Of a stretch of 64,000 bases of DNA, positions 33,658 through 41,385 are shown piece by piece. Under the pieces are notes generated by a model. The model made no database searches. It saw nothing but the letters and a program-made list of their open reading frames with translations, and was not told where the DNA came from. The DNA comes from Palsa-870 sp041497555 (GTDB lineage: Bacteria > Chloroflexota > Dormibacteria > Dormibacterales > Dormibacteraceae). Position 1 is the first letter of the stretch. Every line of letters begins with the position of its first letter. The stretch is from the NCBI GenBank assembly GCA_041497555.1, contig JBGQGS010000001.1:1-64000 (forward strand). Reading direction: 5' to 3'. The position numbers and the translations under genes are program-made.

Positions 33658-33861
33658 CTACGCGAGCTTGATTCGGTTCGCGCGCGGGCCCTTCTGGCTC
33701 GGCTCGATCTCGAAGTTGACCCGCTCGCCCCCCGCCAGCGAGTCAAAGTTCACGGTCGAATCCAGCCCTGTCCGGTGGAAGAAGTACTCCCGCCCGTCCT
33801 CGGCGGCGATGAACCCGAATCCGCGGTCGGAGACCAACTTCTTGATGGTGCCAGTGGGCAT
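33658..33861 (-). CDS. Cold-shock domain protein
   Basis: A 67-residue CspA-type protein: MPTGTIKKLVSDRGFGFIAA (RNP1 KGFGFI variant), EYFFHRTGLDS (RNP2-like), then VNFEIEPSQKGPRANRIKLA. It binds single-stranded RNA/DNA. The ATG at 33861 has aagggag upstream; a longer frame to 33948 is the 5' leader. The ~100-bp leader may carry temperature-responsive structure, as is common for csp mRNAs. Confidence 0.93.
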   Translation of the reverse strand: MPTGTIKKLVSDRGFGFIAAEDGREYFFHRTGLDSTVNFDSLAGGERVNFEIEPSQKGPRANRIKLA

Positions 33862-33996
33862 CTCCCAACTCCCTTCTCGAAAGCAAATGTCGCGAACGCA
33901 CGGGCCCTTTCGAGAAGTTCGACGACCGCGGCGCACATCGCCCGCCATCCGGGCGACTGATCTACCTTACCACCGGCGCTGCGGCCCGTCAGATCA

Positions 33997-34866
33997 TCAC
34001 AGCGCGAGCATGGTCACCCCTACGAGGGTGGCCAGCGCGCCCGAGAGCTTCATGGCGGCGCCCTTGCTCTCTCGCAACCTCCACACACCCCAAACGGCCA
34101 CCCCGACGACCGAGGTCTCACGCACCGGCGCGACGACGGACAACGGGGCGAGGCTGAGTGCCCACAGCACCAGCAGATAGCCTCCCCACATGAAGATCCC
34201 GATCAGAACCGCCTGCGCGCGACCCAGCGCGGGTTGTCCGCCGAACCGCTCGGGAACCACTCGACGCGCTGAGGTCAGCCGGGCTGCGATCCACATCGAG
34301 AATGGCACGCTCGCGGCAAGCAGCACGACCAGCAGCCATCCGTACAGCCATGGGGTGGAAAGCCGCACGCCGACCCGATCGACGGCGGTGTAAGAGGCGA
34401 TCGCGACACCGGTGAGCAGGGCTGGCACGGTGGCCCGCCCGCCGGTCTGCGAGAGGGTGACCGCGAGGATGCCGAGCAAAAGGAGTCCCACACCCGCCAG
34501 CTGCACCGCGGTCAGACTTTCGTGGAGCAACCCCAATCCCACCATGACGGCAAGCAACGGGGCAGACCCGCGCGCGATCGGGTATACAGCCGACAGCTCA
34601 CCGCGGCGGTAGGCGGCCGCGAGCAGCCAGAGGTAGATCAGCTCCAACGCGGCGGAGAGGGCACACCATCCCGCCGCGGCCGGCGAAAGGCCGGGACGTC
34701 CGCCCAACAACCACGCGATCGCAGTCGGCGGAGTGATGACCAGCGCCGCCGCGATGGTCGCGCGCTGAAACGTCGCCATGGGATCGCCGCTCACCTTGAC
34801 GAGGACATTCCACGTGCCGTGTATGGCGGCAGCAGCCAACGCGAGCGCGATCGCGCCGACGATCAG
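33997..34866 (-). CDS. EamA/DMT superfamily transporter
   Basis: About 289 residues with ten predicted membrane helices. AAAAIHGTWNVLVKVSGDPM at the N-terminus, ALELIYLWLLAAAYRRGELSAVYPIARGSAPLLAV and VVAPVRETSVVGVAVWGVWRL are typical EamA repeats. Substrate unknown. The first helix seems to begin at LIVGAIALALA, upstream of the first conventional start (TTG 34839). A CTG at 34866 overlaps the TGA of the preceding lipase gene (CTGA) and is the best coupled start; the alternative is TTG 34839. Confidence 0.82.
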   Translation of the reverse strand: MIVGAIALALAAAAIHGTWNVLVKVSGDPMATFQRATIAAALVITPPTAIAWLLGGRPGLSPAAAGWCALSAALELIYLWLLAAAYRRGELSAVYPIARGSAPLLAVMVGLGLLHESLTAVQLAGVGLLLLGILAVTLSQTGGRATVPALLTGVAIASYTAVDRVGVRLSTPWLYGWLLVVLLAASVPFSMWIAARLTSARRVVPERFGGQPALGRAQAVLIGIFMWGGYLLVLWALSLAPLSVVAPVRETSVVGVAVWGVWRLRESKGAAMKLSGALATLVGVTMLAL

Positions 34867-35564
34867 GTTGGCAACCCAGCGGGCCGGCGAGGCCGCGCGA
34901 GCAGGCGCCCGAGGAGCCTGTACACCTCGGGGTTGATCACCAAGCCGTTATGACTGCCCCAAACGGAGATCGCGGGTATGTCCGGTCGAAGGCACGAGCG
35001 GAAGTTCACGACGTCATCTGAGCGCGTGTAGATCGACGTGGTCGGCACCGCAGGAGCGAGGCTCAAATCGTGAGAGAAACGCCCCTCCGGGTTCAGCCTG
35101 CGGCCGTACGCGATCTCGTTGGCGGTCCTGACCACTCCGACCGCGTGGTGGGTCATTAACGCCAAGTCGGTCCAATCGGCTAAGGGAGATCCCAGTGTGA
35201 TCACCTGCTCGACACTCTGCGGCCTTCGCTGCGACAGCACCTTGGCCAGCAGGCCGCCTCGGCTGTGTCCAACCAGGCTGATGCGCGATCCAGCCTCGGC
35301 CTCCACCTGGACCAGCCGATGGCGCAGGCCGGCCAGCATTCGCTCCGAGTGATGGACGTTTAACAGGATGCCCGACAGGTATGCCTTGTAGCCGATGCGC
35401 GCGAGCCAGCTATGCAGCAGGCGCAAGGACCAATCGCCCGCAAGAAAGCCAGGTATGAGCAGTACCGGCCGTCCGTCGCCGTGAGGCACTCCGCGCCCAC
35501 GAAAGACAGGATCTCGCAGCAGCGCCGACAGCTCGCGCAGTGCGAGCGGGTCCCAGAGATTCAC
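34863..35564 (-). CDS. Triacylglycerol lipase/esterase-like alpha/beta hydrolase (GHSRGG), copy 1
   Basis: 233 residues. Oxyanion region VLLIPGFLAGDWSLRLLHSWL, nucleophile elbow SLVGHSRGGLLAKVLSQRRP (Ser ~110), VITLGSPLADW, acid in SIYTRSDDVVNFRSC and His in VWGSHNGLVINPEVY. It is a paralogue of the protein at 38258 (same GFLAGDW, GHSRGG, QVITLGSPL and YSRSDGVVNWR elements). Both lack signal peptides. GTG 35564 is fixed by TACCAT 7 nt upstream. Confidence 0.85.
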   Translation of the reverse strand: MNLWDPLALRELSALLRDPVFRGRGVPHGDGRPVLLIPGFLAGDWSLRLLHSWLARIGYKAYLSGILLNVHHSERMLAGLRHRLVQVEAEAGSRISLVGHSRGGLLAKVLSQRRPQSVEQVITLGSPLADWTDLALMTHHAVGVVRTANEIAYGRRLNPEGRFSHDLSLAPAVPTTSIYTRSDDVVNFRSCLRPDIPAISVWGSHNGLVINPEVYRLLGRLLARPRRPAGLPT

Positions 35565-35571
35565 GGCAGCG

Positions 35572-35577
35572 ATGGTA
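35572..35577 (-). promoter_or_regulatory. -10 box TACCAT of lipase copy 1
   Basis: TACCAT on the minus strand ends 7 nt before GTG 35564. Confidence 0.42.
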
Positions 35578-35598
35578 GGTTGTGGGCCCGGTCAGGGG

Positions 35599-36609
35599 TT
35601 AGCCCGCGTACACGCCCCCATCAGCTCCTAGCTGGAGTGGAATCGAAGTCAGCGGCGTGGGCGCCGGACCGGCTACCACCGCCGCGCCATTTGCCGGGTC
35701 GAACTTGGCGCCGTGGCACGGACACGCCAGCAAGCGCTGACTCGAGTCATACGAGACCTCGCACCCGGCGTGCGTGCAAACCGCGTCGAACGCCACGACG
35801 CTGCCGCCGGCCAGAGCCACCGCAACAGCTGGATCTCCGCTGGCCGGATCCTGGAAAGCGAGGGAACCCTGCGCTTGAAGGTCGGCCAGCGCGCCGATCC
35901 TCGTCCCGGTCGGGGATGCAACCGGGGTGGGGTTGGCAGGCGGCGTCGAGCTGCTCGGAGCACCCTGTATGGACAAGCGCGACCGTGGCAGCAATGCGAG
36001 CAGCCAAATCAGGGCAACGGAGGCGCCGCCGAGTTGAAGCAGCAAGCGGCGCCGGCTGAGGTCGACGGTCGCCGGACGCCCGCGACGGTCCGCTTGAGGA
36101 GGTCCAAAGATCAACGGCCGAGCGGTGAGCACGCCCTGGTCGCCGACGAGGACCAGCGTGATCCAGGCGACGGCATAGATGCTGTCCGAGCCGAGAAAGT
36201 AGGGCTGAATGGTCCAGCTGGCCGTAAGGAAGAGAACGAAGCTCAGCAGCGCGCCTGCCGTCGCGGCCCAGCGGGTCCCGAGTCCGAGCAGCACGAGCAC
36301 GCCGATCGCCAGCTCGGCTGCAATGACGCCGATGCCGGCCAGCTGCGGCACCGGGAGCGCGAGGATCTGGATCACGAACCCGATCGGGGAGTGCGCGACG
36401 AAGCCCTGAAGCTGCGTACCGATGTAAGTCGACGCCCCGGGCTGAAGGAATCCGGGATCGGCGATCTTCTGCAGTCCCGCGTAGGCGAATGTTGCGCCAA
36501 GGAAAAGGCGAAGGGGCACGGTCCCGTAGACAAGCCAACGATCAGTCGACTGGCTGGGCCGCTGTATTGGCTGTTGACGCGCGGTTTTTCGGGCCAAGAC
36601 CAGGGACAC
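35599..36609 (-). CDS. DoxX-Rieske fusion membrane protein
   Basis: About 336 residues joining two modules. Residues ~25-170 form a four-helix DoxX/DoxD-type membrane domain (PLRLFLGATFAYAGLQKIAD; LAGIGVIAAELAIGVLVLLGLG; TAGALLSFVLFLTASW; IYAVAWITLVLVGDQGVL). After a twin-basic stretch (RRRLLLQLGGASVALIWLLALLP), which looks like another membrane anchor, and a Pro/Ser/Thr linker, residues ~240-336 are a Rieske domain with CTHAGC (~275) and CPCHGAKFDP (~296), complete for a [2Fe-2S] cluster with two Cys and two His. It may oxidise a sulfur compound or quinol outside the membrane. GTG 36609 is used; TTG 36672 is an alternative start. Confidence 0.85.
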   Translation of the reverse strand: MSLVLARKTARQQPIQRPSQSTDRWLVYGTVPLRLFLGATFAYAGLQKIADPGFLQPGASTYIGTQLQGFVAHSPIGFVIQILALPVPQLAGIGVIAAELAIGVLVLLGLGTRWAATAGALLSFVLFLTASWTIQPYFLGSDSIYAVAWITLVLVGDQGVLTARPLIFGPPQADRRGRPATVDLSRRRLLLQLGGASVALIWLLALLPRSRLSIQGAPSSSTPPANPTPVASPTGTRIGALADLQAQGSLAFQDPASGDPAVAVALAGGSVVAFDAVCTHAGCEVSYDSSQRLLACPCHGAKFDPANGAAVVAGPAPTPLTSIPLQLGADGGVYAG

Positions 36610-36686
36610 TACCGGGAATTGGCTGCATGATGCCTGTGACGGCCCTGTGAATCGCCTGAGTCCCAGGCTCAATTCATTGAACAGAC

Positions 36687-36700
36687 AGTTTGTTAAACTA
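36687..36700. promoter_or_regulatory. Divergent promoter and operator of tetR / doxX-rieske
   Basis: TAAACT (36694-36699) ends 7 nt before the TTG start of the TetR gene. Read on the other strand the same bases give TAGTTT, facing the DoxX-Rieske gene. AGTTT-gtt-AAACT (36687-36699) is an inverted repeat covering the box and suits autorepression by the TetR protein. Confidence 0.5.
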
Positions 36701-36706
36701 ATCGGA

Positions 36707-37279
36707 TTGAGGGCAAGAGCCTACCGCCTCGGACGGCGCCAGGTAGAGGTTGACCGCACCCGGTCCGCCATCCTTTCCGCCGCCCGCCAGCTGGTGGCCG
36801 AGTTGGGTCCTGAATCCAGCCTCGGTCAGGTGGCCGAGCGGGCCGGCGTCTCGCGGATCACCATCTACAACCAGTTCGGCTCCAAGGAGCGTCTGCTCGA
36901 GGAGCTTGCGGCCGGCCTCGGACACGCCCCCGACGGCGCACCGGCCGAATCCGACTCCGACCCGTTGGGCGACCTGGGGCAGCGAATCGAGCGGGCCTGC
37001 GCCACCTGGGCCGCGGATCCCGATCTCTACCGGCAGCTCCAGCGCCACGTTCGAGAGCAACGCGCGGAGTCCGTCATCGACCGGGCCCTTGCCGAAAGGC
37101 TGGCCGGCCAGGACCTGCTTCGGCCGGGCTGTTCGATCAAAGAGGCCGAGGACGTGATCGGGATCCTCACCTCCTTCCCCGCCTTCGATCGCCTTCACAA
37201 GGGCGGACGGCGCTCGACCTCCGCTTCCGCCGAGATCCTGCTACGCATGGCGTCGGGATTCCTCGCCACGAGCGGCTAG
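36707..37279 (+). CDS. TetR family transcription repressor
   Basis: 190 residues. The N-terminal HTH is clear: RTRSAILSAARQLVAELGPE then SSLGQVAERAGVSRITIYNQ with FGSKERLLEEL. The C-terminal ligand-binding region is unassigned. TTG 36707 is chosen from the -10 spacing and because the HTH starts ~15 residues later; an upstream in-frame start at 36647 would lie before the promoter. Its operator-like repeat also covers the divergent DoxX-Rieske promoter, so it may control that gene and the downstream hydrolases. Confidence 0.88.
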   Translation: MRARAYRLGRRQVEVDRTRSAILSAARQLVAELGPESSLGQVAERAGVSRITIYNQFGSKERLLEELAAGLGHAPDGAPAESDSDPLGDLGQRIERACATWAADPDLYRQLQRHVREQRAESVIDRALAERLAGQDLLRPGCSIKEAEDVIGILTSFPAFDRLHKGGRRSTSASAEILLRMASGFLATSG

Positions 37280-37282
37280 GAT
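37277..37282 (+). promoter_or_regulatory. -10 box TAGGAT made from the tetR stop codon
   Basis: The TAG stop of the TetR gene (37277-37279) supplies the first three bases of TAGGAT, which ends 7 nt before TTG 37290. Confidence 0.42.
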
Positions 37283-37289
37283 TGACGCA

Positions 37290-38234
37290 TTGCGCCATAA
37301 AACCGCCGACCTGGACGGACCGGTTCACTATCTCGACTTCGGCGGCGCGGGCAAGCCGCTGCTCATGGTGCACGGGCTTGGCGGCAGCGCGCTGAACTGG
37401 ATGGCCGTCGGCCCTGAGATCGCGAAGAACCACCACGCAGTCGCCCTCGACCTCGCCGGCTTCGGACAGACGCCCTTGTTCCGCCGCTCCGCGGCGGTCG
37501 GGGCCAACGCCGAGCTGGTCCACGCGTTCATCGAGGCGGTGATCGGCGAGCCGGTGGTGGTCATGGGCAACTCCATGGGCGGCCACATCGCGGTCCTCGA
37601 GGCCGCGATCCACCCGTCGTGGGTGAACGCGATGATCCTCGTCGACCCGGCCATCCCGGGCGTTCACGTTCGGCGGCCTGAACCCGCGCTCCTGGGCACG
37701 ATGGCAGCCCTGTCGCTCCCAGGGCTCGCCGAGATCCTGCTCGACCGGCGCCTGCGCACGCTGGGCCCCGAAGGGTTGGTCACGGAAACCCTTGCCCTTG
37801 TCTGCGCCGATCCCTCCCGCGTGCCACCAGAAGTCGTCGAGGCTCACATCCGTCTTACGCTCGAACGAGACAAGCTCGGACGCCAGAATGCCCGTGCCTT
37901 CCTGCAGGCGAGCCGATCGATCGGCCTGCGCATGGCGGATCCCCGTTTCTGGTCCCGGGTGGCGAAGGTTCAAGCCCCCACCCTCGTGATCCACGGGAGT
38001 CTCGATCGGCTCATACCGATCGCGGCGGCGCGAGAGCTGGCGCGTCGCCGGCCCGATTGGACGCTCGAGGTCCTCGAGGGCGTCGGTCACATCCCGATGA
38101 TGGAAACGCCAGAGTTGTTCATGAACGCTCTAAACAGGTGGAGCGCGTATAGAATCGCCGACGAGCCAGGGGTCCCCGCGAACTCGCGGCCCAGCCTCGA
38201 AGTTCGCGCGGTAAAGCCCGCTGCGGTTTCATAA
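37290..38234 (+). CDS. Alpha/beta hydrolase
   Basis: 314 residues. LLMVHGLGGSALNWMAVGPE (oxyanion region), ALDLAGFGQTP, nucleophile elbow VVMGNSMGGHIAVLEAA (Ser ~94), acid in LVIHGSLDRLIPIAAARE and His in EGVGHIPMMETPELF. The fold fits epoxide hydrolase/haloperoxidase/esterase relatives; the substrate is unknown. The C-terminal ~25 residues are an extra tail. It follows the TetR gene by 10 bp. Confidence 0.83.
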   Translation: MRHKTADLDGPVHYLDFGGAGKPLLMVHGLGGSALNWMAVGPEIAKNHHAVALDLAGFGQTPLFRRSAAVGANAELVHAFIEAVIGEPVVVMGNSMGGHIAVLEAAIHPSWVNAMILVDPAIPGVHVRRPEPALLGTMAALSLPGLAEILLDRRLRTLGPEGLVTETLALVCADPSRVPPEVVEAHIRLTLERDKLGRQNARAFLQASRSIGLRMADPRFWSRVAKVQAPTLVIHGSLDRLIPIAAARELARRRPDWTLEVLEGVGHIPMMETPELFMNALNRWSAYRIADEPGVPANSRPSLEVRAVKPAAVS

Positions 38235-38257
38235 CGGAGAATCGTTCAAGCATCACA

Positions 38258-39055
38258 GTGGCAACCGTCCAAGCCCTTCATCGCAGCCGCCGTCGCAGCC
38301 GGCTCGGCATAGCCGCATCGATCCTCCCGGACCTTCGCCACCTTGGTCGCTGGGACCCGATTCCGCCGATGTGGCTCGAGGGTCGCATTTACCTCGAATA
38401 CCTGCGTCTCATCCGCGACCCCGTGTTCCGCGGAGTGGAAATCCCGCCTGGTCTCGGGAAGCCGGTGATGCTCATCCCGGGCTTCCTCGCGGGTGATTGG
38501 ACGCTCCACACGCCTTTCCAGTGGCTGCGGCGCACCGGATACCGCCCGCGGGTGGCGGGCGTCACCTTCAACGTCATGTACTCGGAGGTCATGCTCAGGC
38601 CGCTGGCCGATGCGCTCCTCGAGCTGAAACGCAAGACCGGAGCGCGCGTCTCGCTCGTCGGACACAGTCGCGGCGGCGTCCTCGCCAAAGTGCTGTCGCA
38701 CAGGAAACCGGACCTCGTCGAGCAGGTGATCACGCTCGGGTCTCCGCTCAGCGATCCGTTCGACATCCACCCGCTGACGATGGCCGGCGTGCAGGCGGCG
38801 CACATCTACAACGCGTTTCGGTACAAGCATCCCGCGACTGTTGAGGCGCGTTTCCTGCGTGACCTGGCCGCCGAGCCGCGCGTCCCGACAACCTCGGTCT
38901 ATTCGCGCTCTGACGGTGTCGTCAACTGGAGGGCATGCCTGCGACATGACGTGAACGCGATCGAGGTCCAGGGCAGCCATATCGGGCTCGCGCTGAATCC
39001 GGACGTGTACCGGGTGCTGGCCTACCTCCTACCTGCTCCGTGGCGCCAGACGTAA
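38258..39055 (+). CDS. Triacylglycerol lipase/esterase-like alpha/beta hydrolase (GHSRGG), copy 2
   Basis: 265 residues. VMLIPGFLAGDWTLHTPFQWL, SLVGHSRGGVLAKVLSHRKP (Ser nucleophile ~135), QVITLGSPLSDPFDIHPL, VYSRSDGVVNWRACLRHD and GSHIGLALNPDVYRVL match copy 1 at 34863 along the whole length, with a longer N-terminus. GTG 38258 lacks both a clear RBS and a TANNNT box at leaderless distance. The TPP riboswitch starts right after its end. Confidence 0.83.
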   Translation: MATVQALHRSRRRSRLGIAASILPDLRHLGRWDPIPPMWLEGRIYLEYLRLIRDPVFRGVEIPPGLGKPVMLIPGFLAGDWTLHTPFQWLRRTGYRPRVAGVTFNVMYSEVMLRPLADALLELKRKTGARVSLVGHSRGGVLAKVLSHRKPDLVEQVITLGSPLSDPFDIHPLTMAGVQAAHIYNAFRYKHPATVEARFLRDLAAEPRVPTTSVYSRSDGVVNWRACLRHDVNAIEVQGSHIGLALNPDVYRVLAYLLPAPWRQT

Positions 39056-39063
39056 TATCCATC

Positions 39064-39150
39064 ACCAGCGGGAGCTCGCCCTAAGGCGGGCTGAGAGGGC
39101 GCCGTCGCGCCGACCGCATGAACCTGAACTGGGTAATGCCAGCGGAGGGA
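39064..39150 (+). promoter_or_regulatory. TPP riboswitch (THI element)
   Basis: The segment has the conserved parts in order: accagcgggagct (P1/P2 5' side), ggcgggctgagagggcg with the invariant CUGAGA, then accgcatgaacctgaactgg and gtaatgccagcggaggga. These match the pyrimidine-sensor and pyrophosphate-sensor helices of the TPP aptamer. The 3' end (ggaggga) lies 5 nt before ATG 39155 and doubles as the Shine-Dalgarno site, so translation control by ligand-dependent masking is likely. Confidence 0.95.
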
Positions 39151-39154
39151 GTTA

Positions 39155-40531
39155 ATGAGCGACATCGCCGCTCGGGCGGTCGATTCGGATTCTTTCGGCA
39201 GGGTCGAGAGCCATGGCATCGACTCGATTCCCGCAGCCGACAGACATGGCGCACCGCGTGAGCTTGCATTCCTGTGGGGCGGCGCGTTCGCCAACTACGC
39301 GAGCCTTTTCACCGCCAGCCTCCTGACGACCTACTACGGGCTCGGCGTATGGGATGGACTGCTGGCGACCGCGCTTGGGACCGCAGCCGCCGCGGTGATC
39401 CTCGGGTTGTTGAGCAACACCGGTCCGCGCTCGGGTGAGCCGCAGATCGTCTACACGCGGGGCATTTTCGGCCTGCGTGGTTCGTACCTCGGCGCGGTCC
39501 TCACGCTCTTTCTTGCGATCGGCTGGTTCGCGGTCGACTGCGTGATCGCCGCTCAGGCGGGCGCCCAGCTCTTCGGCGGAGGCAATCGTTGGGTTACGTT
39601 CGGCCTCGTCCTCCCGATCGCCGCGATCAGCGTGGCCGTCGCGATCTTCGGTCACCAGACGATCAAGGTCCTGGAGGCCTACGGGGCGATCACGTTTGCG
39701 GCCCTCTCGCTGGCTCTTTTCGTCTTCCTCGCTCCGCAGTTCCACTGGAGCCAGGGACCCACAGTCTCCGGCGCCGACTACCCAGGCGCTTTCGTGCTCG
39801 GTTTCATGACGTGCTTTGCTTTGGTCGCGTCCTGGTACCCGTTCGCGAGCGACTACTCCCGGTACCTCCCGAAGTCCAGTCACACGGGCTCGGTGACGCT
39901 GTGGCCTATGGTGGGCGTCGCGCTGCCGATGCTCCTGCTCGGCCTATTCGGCCTCCTGCTGCCGACGATCGACGCCAAGCTCGCCGCCGGCCAAGGCGTG
40001 CTCGCGGTGATCAGCCAGCATGCTCCAGCCTGGGTATCCGTCCCCTTCTTCATCTTCGTGGTCCTCGGCGAGATCTGGGCCAACTATCTAGACGTGTACA
40101 CGGCCGGCCTCGTCTCGCTCGCGATGGGGATCAGGCTCCGCCGCTGGCAGACGGCCTTGGGGTGCGGGGTCCTTGGGACCGGGCTTGCCGCTTACGCCGT
40201 GCTGGTGAGCGACTTCCACCTCGCGTACGAAGACTTCCTCATCCTCACCTATCTGTGGGCACCTGCATGGGCAGCTGTGGTGGTGCTCAGCTTCTTTCTT
40301 TTCGAGACGCGGCCGAGGCCGCGCTTAGCCCTGGTCGCGTGGCTTGCCGGGACGGCGACGAGCCTCGTGTTCGTCAACTACGACAACCTGTTCAGCAATC
40401 TTGGCGCCGCGCCCAGGTTCTTCAATGGCGGTCTCATCAGCGGGTTGCACGGAGCGGATGTCAGCGGCCTGGTGAGCATCTCCGTCGCCGCTGCCGTTTA
40501 CTGGGCAGGGCAACACATGAGGAATAGGTGA
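39155..40531 (+). CDS. NCS1-family permease, probable thiamine-precursor (HMP) transporter
   Basis: 458 residues with about 12 membrane helices. LAFLWGGAFANYASLFTASLL, GLLSNTGPRSGEPQIVYTRG, AIGWFAVDCVIAAQAGAQLFGGG and SDYSRYLP are NCS1 (purine/cytosine/thiamine permease) features close to CytX/HMP transporters. The TPP riboswitch upstream and thiD downstream strongly favour hydroxymethylpyrimidine or thiamine as substrate. The stop overlaps the thiD GTG. Confidence 0.88.
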   Translation: MSDIAARAVDSDSFGRVESHGIDSIPAADRHGAPRELAFLWGGAFANYASLFTASLLTTYYGLGVWDGLLATALGTAAAAVILGLLSNTGPRSGEPQIVYTRGIFGLRGSYLGAVLTLFLAIGWFAVDCVIAAQAGAQLFGGGNRWVTFGLVLPIAAISVAVAIFGHQTIKVLEAYGAITFAALSLALFVFLAPQFHWSQGPTVSGADYPGAFVLGFMTCFALVASWYPFASDYSRYLPKSSHTGSVTLWPMVGVALPMLLLGLFGLLLPTIDAKLAAGQGVLAVISQHAPAWVSVPFFIFVVLGEIWANYLDVYTAGLVSLAMGIRLRRWQTALGCGVLGTGLAAYAVLVSDFHLAYEDFLILTYLWAPAWAAVVVLSFFLFETRPRPRLALVAWLAGTATSLVFVNYDNLFSNLGAAPRFFNGGLISGLHGADVSGLVSISVAAAVYWAGQHMRNR

Positions 40532-41322
40532 AGCTGCCAGTCGCGCTCACAATCGCGGGGTCCGATTCCGGCGGCGGAGCCGGGATTCAGGCAGACCTGA
40601 AGACTTTCGCCGCGCTGGGCGTGCACGGCACGTCGGCTATCACCGCAATCACGGCCCAGAACACCCTGGGTGTTACGGACATTCTGGAGGTGCCGCTGGC
40701 GATGGTCGGGGCGCAGATCGAGGCGGTGATGCTCGACATCGGCGCCCGAGCTGCGAAGACTGGCATGCTCTCGAGCGCTGCCATCATCGAGCTGGTCTCG
40801 AGCGCAATCGAGCGCTACGGCATAAGAAACCTGGTCGTCGACCCCGTGATGGTCGCCAAAGGCGGCGCCAGGCTGCTGCGCGACGACGCGGTCGATGCGC
40901 TTCGGAGGCGGCTGCTTCCGCTGGCCGCCATCGTGACCCCGAATCTCCCTGAAACTGAGGTGCTGCTGGGCAGGCCGATTCGGACTCTCGACGAACGCCG
41001 CCAGGCGGCACGTGACCTCGTCGCGCTCGGAGCGCGCGCCGCGGTCGTCAAAGGCGGCCACACAGATGAGCAGCTCTCCATCGACCACTATTTCGACGGC
41101 ACCGAGATGGTCGAGCTTCAGTCCCCGCGTATCGCGACGGCAAACACCCATGGCAGTGGCTGCGTCTTTTCCGCGGCCATGGCGGCTTGGCTGGCCAAGG
41201 GCAGCGATTCCCTGGCCGCGGTGCACGAGGCGAAGGAGTTCATCACAGGGGCGATCGAGCGCTCGCTGGACGTGGGCCGCGGTCACGGCCCGGTCAACCC
41301 GATGTTCAGGATCACGGTTTGA
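40528..41322 (+). CDS. thiD: Hydroxymethylpyrimidine/phosphomethylpyrimidine kinase
   Basis: 264 residues of the ribokinase fold. ALTIAGSDSGGGAGIQADLK, FAALGVHGTSAITAITAQNT, KTGMLSSAAII, VVDPVMVAKGGARLL, TPNLPETEVLLG and NTHGSGCVFSAAMAAWLAKG (anion hole, catalytic Cys region) identify ThiD. It phosphorylates HMP to HMP-P and HMP-PP for thiamine synthesis. Together with the permease it forms a TPP-controlled salvage operon. Confidence 0.95.
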   Translation: MKLPVALTIAGSDSGGGAGIQADLKTFAALGVHGTSAITAITAQNTLGVTDILEVPLAMVGAQIEAVMLDIGARAAKTGMLSSAAIIELVSSAIERYGIRNLVVDPVMVAKGGARLLRDDAVDALRRRLLPLAAIVTPNLPETEVLLGRPIRTLDERRQAARDLVALGARAAVVKGGHTDEQLSIDHYFDGTEMVELQSPRIATANTHGSGCVFSAAMAAWLAKGSDSLAAVHEAKEFITGAIERSLDVGRGHGPVNPMFRITV

Positions 41323-41371
41323 GGACCAGGTGAGACGCGCGAAAGCACGAGCTCGCGGAGCTGGAGGCGGT

Positions 41372-41377
41372 TAAGCT
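41372..41377 (+). promoter_or_regulatory. -10 box TAAGCT
   Basis: TAAGCT ends 8 nt before ATG 41386; no ribosome-binding site. Confidence 0.42.
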
Positions 41378-41385
41378 GTGGCGTC

